From contig NC_090320.1 of NCBI RefSeq assembly GCF_040869045.1, positions 143,924,941-143,988,940 on the forward strand: 64,000 nucleotides of DNA, in the 5' to 3' direction. The translations under genes were made by a program, and so were the position numbers. The stretch is from Eurosta solidaginis (Eukaryota > Arthropoda > Insecta > Diptera > Tephritidae). Shown one piece after another: positions 57,060 to 64,000 of this stretch; position 1 is the stretch's first letter, and the number at the start of each line of letters is the position of its first letter. The notes beneath the pieces are model-generated. The model did no database searches, was not told where the DNA came from, and saw only the letters and a list, made by a program, of their open reading frames with translations.

Positions 57060-57677
57060 CACATAAAAAAAAAAAAAAGGCATGTATTAGCTAGGGGTAT
57101 AAATGGGATGGGGTTTCCACTACTCTCCCTTCCAAATGAAAATCACGGCACTTCACTTTAAACTTCAAAAAATTACTTTATTAAACTTAAATCACTTCAG
57201 TCAAAAGGAGTCAACTAAAAATGATGTACATGAGCGGACGGTAGTTGATAACGAACTGATTTGGCAAATTTCCTAAGTCTCCTGCGCAGCAGGAAAACGG
57301 TAAGTATGTATGTATGTATGTATGTTATTATGAAAATGTACAAAGAGTATAAAAAATGCAGAAAACAGTAAGTAAATTCTTATTTTTCAGGGTGCTTGAA
57401 AAAGGTGAGTTAAGTAAGTTAATTTAAGTAAATCTAGGTATTTTAACAAAGGTGTGTATCTTAGCACAGGTAAGTATTTTAGAAAAATGATTTAAGTAGA
57501 TTTAAGGAATTTAAGGTAAGTACATATGTGGTTTTAAGAAGTGAATGTTTTAGTTAAATTTTACAAGGTGAGTTATTATAAGGTAAGGATATGCATATAT
57601 AAGTTTAAATTCATTGTAAATTCGTTTCTTTCATATTAAGTTCATTATTATTATAATTGAATAATTAGGGAAATTTT
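57060..57677 (-). other. Probable BEL-2 3' untranslated region / LTR zone
   Basis: No gene. Contains a (tgta)n microsatellite (57304-57325), several gtaagta-like steps, and on the minus strand an AATAAAG signal near 57175-57185. The 3' LTR of BEL-2 should lie here or just below, but the 5' partner is beyond the window, so its limits cannot be set. Confidence 0.4.
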
Positions 57678-58155
57678 TTAAAATTCAATCAAATTGGAGT
57701 TCATGTCTCCAACATGGCGGCCGGCCTGCTCCGATGAAGGAAGCAGCAACTCCTGCATCTCTGCCAAGGTGTATACTGCTGTGGAGAACAGGGTTTTCAA
57801 GAGCCGCTGAGTGTCCTTGCGTCCTTCCCTCTTCTTTTTCGGCTTTGCAATGACCACTCGTCGACTAGTGGGTTTCTCCTTCGGTTTCGGTACATTGCGT
57901 CGGTTCTTCTGCTTCTTGGGAGGTTTATCTTGCTGCCGATGTAGCAGCGTGTGGTGTGCAAGGCCGCATTTGCGGCAACGGTCCAGGGAGTCGCATGCGC
58001 CCGTAACATGGGATGCTGCCAAACAATTGATACAATATTTATGAGCCCGCACCGACTCATAGCGTTCTTCAGGGGTCATAGCCATGAAGGCGTTGCAATA
58101 GCGCAAAGAGTGCTTTTGGCAACAGAGCCGACAAGTGCTGTAACTGTCGTAGCGT
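57678..58155 (-). CDS. BEL-2 third ORF: zinc-knuckle protein 3' of pol, probably spliced
   Basis: Open from 58155 to TAA at 57678-57680, about 158 codons. Three knuckles in a row: CRLCCQKHSLRYC, CINCLAASHVTGAC, CRKCGLAHH. They are joined by a spacer (MTPEERYESVRAHKY) and followed by a Lys/Arg/Pro-rich basic stretch (PPKKQKNRRNVPKPKEKP) and a Leu/Gln C-terminus. The knuckle layout is the same as in this element's own gag, yet the sequence differs. A strong acceptor (tattctcattacag) directly precedes 58155. A matching donor (agtg|gtaaga, 63676) lies in the leader before gag, so a spliced mRNA could skip gag-pol. No upstream ATG was found in the visible part of the leader; the first in-frame ATG is at 58085, after the first knuckle. 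A nucleic-acid-binding role is inferred. Confidence 0.6.
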
Positions 58156-58279
58156 CTGTAATGAGAATAAAAAGAGAGAGAAATATTTTGTGAGGTGAGT
58201 AGAGGGCTAACGATAGGGTTTTATGGATATCCTAGATTTTATATGCCACGGTGAGATCGCTAGAGTGAGGGTAGAGATA

Positions 58280-60958
58280 TTATTCTGCTGGGGGAAGTGC
58301 GCAAAGTTTTGCAATGGGTCGTGTATATATTCCGCTTTGAGTGCGGACATCTACAACTCGAACATTTTCGTCCGATCCGGGATGAAGACGAGTGACACGT
58401 CCGAGTCGCCACTCATTCGGGGGGAAAAGGTCATCTTTCACGACGACTAGATCACCTTCCTTGATGTTTGTCTGCTGAGTTTTCCATTTAGTACGCTTAT
58501 GAAGTTCTTTGAGATATTCATTTTTCCAGCGCGTACTAAATTGATGGTGTAGAACTTGTAGTTTTTGCCATTTGTTGATGAGCGAGAGGTTCTCGGGGTT
58601 GGGTTCGGGTAACGCGAGTAGTGGAGCACCACGGAGGAAATGTCCGGGAGTTAGAGCGAGTAAATCATTTGGATCTTGCGACATCGGAGCTAGCGGTCTA
58701 GAGTTGAGAACCGCTTCGATTCGAGTGAGTAGGGTAGTAAATTCTTCAAATGTGAATTTTTGACTGCCTGCAACTTTAAGGAAATGGGTTTTAAAGCTTT
58801 TAACTGCCGCTTCCCATAATCCGCCCATGTGAGGAGCATATGGTGGGATGAATTGCCAGGACAGTCCATGAGTAGCATATTTTTGAGCTATGTCAGTTGC
58901 GGCTTCCTTGAGAAAAGAAGAAAGCTTCTTTTGAATGACACGACTTGCTCCAATAAAGGTTTTACCATTGTCTGACATTATTTTGTGTGGGAGTCCACGA
59001 CGACTAACAAAACGAGCAAATGCTGCTTTAAAAGCAGCGGTCGTCAGATCTGAGCAGACTTCCAGATGGACTGCTTTTGTTGAGAAACATACGAATACAC
59101 AAACGTATGCCTTTGAGTAAGGGGCCTTCCGTAAGATTGATGTTTTAACGAGAAAAGGTCCAGCAAAGTCGATACCGGTCGTGTGAAATGGGAGAGAGTA
59201 GGTGGACCTTTCCGGAGGGAGTGCGGCCATTATTTGGGATTTAGCCTGTTGTTTGTAGATCGTGCATATCTTACAATGGAATATGCACTTCTTCACCTTT
59301 TGTTTGAGTCGAGGGATGTAGTATTCCTGTTGTATCATGCGGATCATCAGTTGTTTTTCGGCATGCAACAAGGTAGAGTGATTAAATTCTAAGAGTAAAT
59401 AGCAAAACCGAGAGTTATCGGGAATTATAATGGGATAACGCTCGTTGTAACTAAGATTGGCTTTTGCGAGCCGACCATTCACCCGCATTATGCCTGATTC
59501 GTCGAGCATAGGGTTTAGAGGTAACAATGAACTCTTTTTGTGGAGTGGTTTGTTGGACTGTAGATCTGCAATTTCGGCAGAGAAGTATTTATGTTGCGTC
59601 AACAGGATCAAACGAACTTTCGCTTGATGAACTTCCTCTTGGGTTAGCGTGATCGTTTTCAAAGTATCAAGGCCTTGTGCTCTGTGTATAAATCGGTACA
59701 TATAAGCAACGACTCGTAGAGCTCTTGAGTAGGAAGAAAAGCGTTCGAGTAGATCAGGCACATCTACAGCATGAAATGCATGGGTGCGCTTTTGTTCCGG
59801 TGGATTAGGGGTTTGTGTCATTGGTTTCGGCCAGGACGTTGGGGATTTGGCCAACCACTCTGGCCCCTTCCACCAAAGGGAGCATTCGGTTAGATCCTTG
59901 GGTGTACATCCACGGGTACCAAGATCTGCTGGATTATCTCCACTGGGTACGTGTTTCCAAGGGGCGTTACTCACGTTTTCCAGAATTTGTGAGGTTCTAT
60001 TCGCCACGTAGGTCTTCCAGGTGTGCGGGGGTTTTTCTAGCCATGCTAGTACGATAGCGGAGTCCGACCAGAGAAACAGGTCATGTGGAGTCAGAGTTAG
60101 GTGTGAGCGAATTTGTTTTATTAATTTTGTGAGTAGTACTGCTCCACAGAGTTCTAGACGAGGGAGGCTCACGGTTTTCACAGGAGCCACTTTGCTCTTT
60201 GCCACGAGTAGGTGAGTAGAAAACGTGTCCTTGCTATTCTGTACTCGCAGGTACACACAAGCGCAGAATGCTTTTTCAGATGCATCTGAGAATCCATGCA
60301 TCTGAAAGGGTTTATTGGGTGAAAATTGAACCCATCGAGGTATTTTAATTTCATTTATCGCGGAGAGATTTTCGCGAAATATGTTCCATTTGTGGAAAGC
60401 GCTGGGTTTGACTTGTTCATCCCAGTCAGTTCCTTCTAACCAGAGTTGCTGGAGGAGAGTCTTGGCTAGTATCATTATTGGCGATAGCCATCCTGCCGGG
60501 TCAAACAATTTCGCAACCGCCGATAAAATTTGCCTCTTTGTGTTCGAGTTTTCTGCGGGTATAGGGTCGTAAGAGTATGAGAAAGAGTCGTTTATAGCAT
60601 TCCATTTTATGCCGAGGGTCTTTGTTGAGCTGGCATCGTGAAATTTGAGGAAATCTGCATCTAGGAGATCAGATTCTGGGATGGATTCCAACAATTTTGG
60701 GTGATTTGCCGTTATTTTCTTGAGTGGAAAACCGGCTGATTTCAACGCTTCGATAACCTGGTGTAGAGAGTCGTGAGCGGACTGTATACTATGTTCGCCC
60801 GAAAGTATATCGTCTACGTAGGTTTCGTGTAGCAATATATCATAGGCGAGTGGGTGGGTGGGCTTTGTGTCTTCTGCGAGTTGGTGCAGAGTCCGTATCG
60901 CGAGATATGGGGCGCAGTTGACGCCGAACGTCTCTGTCTTTAATTTGAAGTCCTCCAT
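58280..60958 (-). CDS. pol: BEL-2 pol: RT palm end, RNase H-like region, integrase, DUF5641-like tail
   Basis: 892 codons without a stop. RT catalytic YVDD at about residues 47-50 ([13 protein letters not shown]), [20 protein letters not shown], RNase H-like [20 protein letters not shown]. Integrase zinc-binding region ends in [15 protein letters not shown]; core with D ([13 protein letters not shown]), D ([14 protein letters not shown]) and E ([17 protein letters not shown]); C-terminal [20 protein letters not shown]. It is in the same frame as the upstream segment and separated from it only by the TAG at 61001-61003, so the listed Met is not the natural start. All catalytic residues are present. 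Confidence 0.93.
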   Translation of the reverse strand: MEDFKLKTETFGVNCAPYLAIRTLHQLAEDTKPTHPLAYDILLHETYVDDILSGEHSIQSAHDSLHQVIEALKSAGFPLKKITANHPKLLESIPESDLLDADFLKFHDASSTKTLGIKWNAINDSFSYSYDPIPAENSNTKRQILSAVAKLFDPAGWLSPIMILAKTLLQQLWLEGTDWDEQVKPSAFHKWNIFRENLSAINEIKIPRWVQFSPNKPFQMHGFSDASEKAFCACVYLRVQNSKDTFSTHLLVAKSKVAPVKTVSLPRLELCGAVLLTKLIKQIRSHLTLTPHDLFLWSDSAIVLAWLEKPPHTWKTYVANRTSQILENVSNAPWKHVPSGDNPADLGTRGCTPKDLTECSLWWKGPEWLAKSPTSWPKPMTQTPNPPEQKRTHAFHAVDVPDLLERFSSYSRALRVVAYMYRFIHRAQGLDTLKTITLTQEEVHQAKVRLILLTQHKYFSAEIADLQSNKPLHKKSSLLPLNPMLDESGIMRVNGRLAKANLSYNERYPIIIPDNSRFCYLLLEFNHSTLLHAEKQLMIRMIQQEYYIPRLKQKVKKCIFHCKICTIYKQQAKSQIMAALPPERSTYSLPFHTTGIDFAGPFLVKTSILRKAPYSKAYVCVFVCFSTKAVHLEVCSDLTTAAFKAAFARFVSRRGLPHKIMSDNGKTFIGASRVIQKKLSSFLKEAATDIAQKYATHGLSWQFIPPYAPHMGGLWEAAVKSFKTHFLKVAGSQKFTFEEFTTLLTRIEAVLNSRPLAPMSQDPNDLLALTPGHFLRGAPLLALPEPNPENLSLINKWQKLQVLHHQFSTRWKNEYLKELHKRTKWKTQQTNIKEGDLVVVKDDLFPPNEWRLGRVTRLHPGSDENVRVVDVRTQSGIYTRPIAKLCALPPAE

Positions 60959-61000
60959 CGGTAGCTGTGGAGATCTTCGGAAGAGAATTCTTTGAAAATT

Positions 61001-62110
61001 CTAATCTTCTTTATGAACGAGTATTTGGCGGTACATCTTTTCGATGTCGCCGTTAAATACGTACTTAAAAAATCTCCATTTGAGTAGGACGAGCATTAAG
61101 TCGTTTTGGAGTATGGGGCCTGTGTGCAACACATCGTTTAACGAGTTGCCAGAGTGGGTAGTTCTAGACGCGTTGAAAACAACGCGTACCTTTGTTGTTT
61201 TGCTGTCGGGTTTTAAGACAGCATGGTGGGGGAGGTAGAACGACGAGTACTTTCCGTTCTCGATGACTTCGCGTGATGAAGTTGCCTCCATGTGGCCCAT
61301 GGTGAGGTATTCCTCCAAAACTTCTGAGTATTTTTCTTTCAATTCTGGTCTTTTCTCCAAGGATCGCTCGACGCTGATGCATTGCTGCTGTGCTGCAATT
61401 CTCGAGTGTCCAAGGGCAAGAGTACTGGGGAATTCCTTTTTAAATGGAAGTTTTACCACATATCGGCCATCTTCCTGGCGGTGAGTGGTTTCTCGGTAGA
61501 GTTCCTCGCAAAATTGGTCCTCTTCCGACAGGACTTGGGTGTCAGGTATTTCTTCCTGTTGCCAGAACTTCTGCAATAATGTGCTAAGGGTGTCGTCTGG
61601 GTTTTCAATAACTTGGGTGGAGAATGCGTTCACTTGTTCTTTAATAGGCCCGCTGAGTATCCACCCAAATATTGTATTTTGGGCTAACAAGGAACCACTT
61701 ACGTTGGCTTGTAGCCCCTGGAGTATTATTTGGGGTGTGAGATCGCTACCTATAACCATGTCGATTCTCGAAGGGGTAAAACAGTTAGGGTCCGCGAGTG
61801 GCCATGTGGCAATTTCTTGCAAATCTATTTTTGACACTTTAATGCTGGGTAAGAAATGGGTCAGTTTAGGCAATAATATCGCTTGGGTGTTTATTTTTGT
61901 TTTGAGATCCGACGAGCAGAGTGTTATCTCGCAGATCTGGTCTGAGTTTTGAACTACCGATCCGCCCATTCCCGGGATCTTATAATGGGTTTTCTTGGTT
62001 GGTAGTTTCAAGAGCTTCTGGATTCGAGACGCTACAAATGTCTTTTCCGAACCCTGATCTATTAGTGCACGGATCTTGTGGTGTTCGCCATTTGCTTTCA
62101 CCGTGACAAG
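61001..62110 (-). CDS. BEL-2 protease and N-terminal RT segment
   Basis: From about 62107 the frame carries a DUF1758/retropepsin-like domain (IRALIDQGSEKTFVASRIQK; note DQG in place of the usual D[ST]G) and its C-terminal part (IDMVIGSDLTPQIILQGLQA, NTIFGWILSGPI). Then comes the RT N-terminus (YLPHHAVLKPDSKTTKVRVV, FNGDIEKMYRQILVHKED), ending at TAG. The frame is technically open to 62380, but 62380-62110 is out of register with gag. A single extra base near 62108 explains the gag-pol frame change; BEL elements normally have one continuous frame. The DQG triplet is unusual and may weaken the protease. Confidence 0.88.
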   Translation of the reverse strand, partial: LVTVKANGEHHKIRALIDQGSEKTFVASRIQKLLKLPTKKTHYKIPGMGGSVVQNSDQICEITLCSSDLKTKINTQAILLPKLTHFLPSIKVSKIDLQEIATWPLADPNCFTPSRIDMVIGSDLTPQIILQGLQANVSGSLLAQNTIFGWILSGPIKEQVNAFSTQVIENPDDTLSTLLQKFWQQEEIPDTQVLSEEDQFCEELYRETTHRQEDGRYVVKLPFKKEFPSTLALGHSRIAAQQQCISVERSLEKRPELKEKYSEVLEEYLTMGHMEATSSREVIENGKYSSFYLPHHAVLKPDSKTTKVRVVFNASRTTHSGNSLNDVLHTGPILQNDLMLVLLKWRFFKYVFNGDIEKMYRQILVHKED

Positions 62111-63623
62111 CTGTTGGTAAAAGAGTAGTTTCGCTACTACTCGCGAAGTGAGTTGAGGTTGAGTTTTTCTTAAAAGGGTTTTGAGTGGCTTGGGTTTGGC
62201 TGGCCTCTTTTGAGGTTGACGCCCTGTTCGGGTCTTCAGCTGGAGGTGGCAGACCTTGAGGGGTTGTGTGCGTCCTGTTCCTCTGCTGCCTGGGTCTGCT
62301 GTCTGGGTGGGATTTTCCTTGGAAGTGGAGTAGCGAGTGGTGTCGTTTTTGGCAATACACGCATGTGAAATTGCTACCACAATCTCTTTCCAAGTGAGAG
62401 CAAGCTAAACAATTTGTGCAATAATTGTTTTCTTTTACGAATTTGCTTCGCTCTTGGGTTGAGAGATCTCTGAATTTTATACAGCTCATTAATGAGTGAT
62501 TCAGATTGCAGAGTTTGCATGAGGGTTGCCTCTTTGAGTCCACATGGAATGTTTGCGTCTTATTCCTAAAGTTCGATGAGGTTTGGGGTGTTGAGGATCT
62601 GTGGGTGAAGCTAGAGTTGGGGTTACGGGTTTTGCTCGGCCTATACGTACCAAGTCTTTCTACTACTTCGTACCTTGTCGTGAGAAATTTGTCCATCTCC
62701 GACCAAAGTGGAAGTTCTTTCCTGGAGTCGAGTGATTGTTCCCACAGTGCCAGGGTTTCATCAGGTAGTTTTGATGAGCATAAGAATACGAGAATGGGGT
62801 CCCAGTTATCAGTTGAGACATCGCTCGCATTTAGGGTCGAGATACAGTTATTTATGGTGGTTTGAATTTCTTGAATTCTTTCACCATTTTCAGAATAAAC
62901 TGTGGGCATATTAAATAGGGTCTTTAATTGGTTATCTACGAGAATTCTCCGATTCTCGTATCGGGATTTGAGTGCTCCCCAGGCCAGCTCGAAGTTTTGA
63001 TCATTTAGCTGATATTTTTTAATAATCAGAGCGGCTTTTCCTCGTGTTTTTGCTCTCAGGTGATAGAGTTTTTGGGCCTGAGATAATTTTGGGTGATTTA
63101 TGTAGACCGCAGTGAACATGTCCCGGAATGACGGCCAGTCTTCATAACCGCCATGGAAGACCTCCGTGTCGCATGCGGGGACTTTGAGATAGGGTTCGTG
63201 TTGAGAGGGGGTATGGTTTACCTGTATGGGCATGTTGCTCAGTTGACTAGTTTGGAGGGTGCTAATCAGCTCGCTGATCCTGAGTTTTGTGCTCATCGCT
63301 GTGTCGAGAGATGTGTTGTATGCATCCTCGCATGTCGCCCTGAATTTTTCCTCCGTTCTGCCCAGCTGTGCTGCTTCGTATGCAGATTCCACTGCGTCTA
63401 CTCGCTTGTTGAGTTCCTCCAAGTACAGCTTGAGACTGGTCTCAGAGTGGTCCGTTTCCGCTAAGTTCCACCATTTTTCGCAGAATTTTTCTAATTTGTT
63501 TATCTCGAAGAAAAATTTCTTGTCCAAAACTCCGTATTCATCTTCCGACTGGGATTTAGATCGGGTAACGGGTCCTGACTGTGGCTTTAGGGTTTTGGGT
63601 TGCTCCTTTTTCTCGTCCGCCAT
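61980..63623 (-). CDS. gag: BEL-2 gag (DUF1759-like capsid and zinc knuckles)
   Basis: Start at ATG 63623. An N-terminal Lys/Ser-rich stretch is followed by a helical region (about 30-120, FFFEINKLEKFCEKWWNLAE), a DUF1759-type capsid (about 145-310: VPACDTEVFHGGYEDWPSFR, SRYENRRILVDNQLKTLF, LPDETLALWEQSLD), a Ser/Thr/Asn-rich linker, then knuckles CKLCNLNHSLMSC, CTNCLACSHLERDC, CVYCQKRHH at about 365-430 and a Pro/Gln/Ser-rich tail. Residues after about 505 (beyond position 62108) are out of frame with the true protein. No other damage is seen. Gag would assemble particles that package element RNA. Confidence 0.92.
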   Translation of the reverse strand: MADEKKEQPKTLKPQSGPVTRSKSQSEDEYGVLDKKFFFEINKLEKFCEKWWNLAETDHSETSLKLYLEELNKRVDAVESAYEAAQLGRTEEKFRATCEDAYNTSLDTAMSTKLRISELISTLQTSQLSNMPIQVNHTPSQHEPYLKVPACDTEVFHGGYEDWPSFRDMFTAVYINHPKLSQAQKLYHLRAKTRGKAALIIKKYQLNDQNFELAWGALKSRYENRRILVDNQLKTLFNMPTVYSENGERIQEIQTTINNCISTLNASDVSTDNWDPILVFLCSSKLPDETLALWEQSLDSRKELPLWSEMDKFLTTRYEVVERLGTYRPSKTRNPNSSFTHRSSTPQTSSNFRNKTQTFHVDSKRQPSCKLCNLNHSLMSCIKFRDLSTQERSKFVKENNYCTNCLACSHLERDCGSNFTCVYCQKRHHSLLHFQGKSHPDSRPRQQRNRTHTTPQGLPPPAEDPNRASTSKEASQTQATQNPFKKNSTSTHFASSSETTLLPTACHGESKWRTPQDPCTNRSGFGKDICSVSNPEALETTNQENPL

Positions 63624-64000
63624 ATTACAATTTAAACTTGAGTCTAAAATTTACTGAGAATTTAAGTGTTTCTTACCACTGTAATTTTACTCAGTTTTTG
63701 AGATGCCTAGTCCCACTGTGCAATTATGAGTAGCGGAATTTGCACAAATAAGTGGATATGAGCGGCTTTTCTGTTGAGGGTGGAAAATTACTTGTCTTAG
63801 TGCCTCTAAGTACAAGTATGTGGTTATGTATTTAAATATGTATGTACATATGGCGTGGAGAAATAAAAAGGAGAGTGGGTGGAGCTATAATTGCTTTGAG
63901 TTGCACTTAGTTTACTAAGTTGAGTTCTAAGTTGCGTATTGAGTGAAGTCTTAGTTTAAAAGAAGTGCGTATTAGGGTGTTTAACTTTTTAGTTTTCTTT
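63624..64000 (-). other. BEL-2 5' leader, possibly including part of the 5' LTR
   Basis: AT-rich, no ORF. On the minus strand a splice donor-like cagtg|gtaagaaac lies 53 bases upstream of the gag ATG. No tRNA primer site could be picked out with confidence, so the LTR boundary is not visible. Confidence 0.5.

Larger units (their letters stand above)
57670..64000 (-). mobile_element. BEL-2: BEL/Pao retrotransposon, nearly intact, right end outside window
   Basis: Minus-strand order: leader (64000-63624), gag (63623), protease-RT-RNase H-integrase (to 58280), then a separate zinc-knuckle ORF (58155-57678). It belongs to a different BEL/Pao lineage from BEL-1 (homologous but clearly diverged in every domain). 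Damage found: a +1 frameshift near 62108 and a TAG at 61001-61003. LTR limits are unresolved. Confidence 0.88.

Noticed and set aside
1..64000. CRISPR arrays, bacterial operons, phage or plasmid modules
   Set aside because: The repeats are minisatellites or transposon parts without spacer structure. There are no bacterial gene clusters, and splice signals together with insect transposon families mark this as eukaryotic.
63624..64000. BEL-2 5' LTR placed at the window edge
   Set aside because: No clear similarity to 57060-57677 and no recognisable primer site, so no boundary could be defended.

Overview
This 64 kb window looks like AT-rich, repeat-dominated insect chromatin, most likely from a higher dipteran and probably a tephritid fruit fly. 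The evidence is the set of transposon families present (BEL/Pao, Ty3/gypsy, RTE, Harbinger), short introns in a captured host-gene fragment, and a ~130 bp tandem-repeat element with a terminal GTTCGG/CCCGAAC stem that I associate from memory with tephritid genomes. I see no intact host gene, no prokaryotic feature and no CRISPR. Nearly all recognisable coding sequence belongs to transposable elements or is a pseudogene.

Left half (about 5.3-33 kb): an old Ty3/gypsy element (gypsy-A, minus strand) has been split by later insertions. A 14.2 kb BEL/Pao element (BEL-1, plus strand, 6430-20612) sits between its RNase H and integrase, flanked by a 5 bp duplication (tctgg). A second gypsy (gypsy-B, minus strand, 23031-29609, duplication atat) landed near its gag-pol boundary. 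Without these insertions gypsy-A would be roughly 7 kb. Between the BEL-1 pol and its 3' LTR lie about 7 kb of extra DNA. This includes a decayed but intron-containing fragment of a DENND4/Crag-like Rab GEF gene in antisense orientation.

Middle (33-48 kb): a tandem-repeat element is interrupted by LTR-C, a 5.06 kb LTR element (duplication acct) with no gag or pol but a small two-hydrophobic-segment ORF and an extra, diverged LTR inside it. Then come a second tandem-repeat element, a solo LTR related to gypsy-B, a 0.95 kb foldback structure with ~405 bp arms, two tandem TIR elements (one with a tRNA-like core), a mostly featureless stretch, and a broken Harbinger element with its Myb-like companion ORF.

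Right half (48-64 kb): a 5'-truncated RTE retrotransposon with an intact 821-residue ORF sits in a 122 bp satellite with a 12 bp target duplication. It is followed by an internally deleted non-LTR element (DUF4780-like ORF1 tail joined to an RT tail), a ~4.5 kb duplicate of the 31.6-35.5 kb region, tRNA-like repeats, and a second BEL/Pao element (BEL-2, minus strand) running off the right edge. BEL-2 is nearly intact: one in-frame stop and one frameshift. It carries a separate zinc-knuckle ORF 3' of pol behind a plausible splice acceptor, matched by a donor in the gag leader. That arrangement, the captured Crag fragment, the LTR-C small ORF and the long foldback are the most interesting signals. 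Functional claims rest on motif recognition by eye; no database search was possible.
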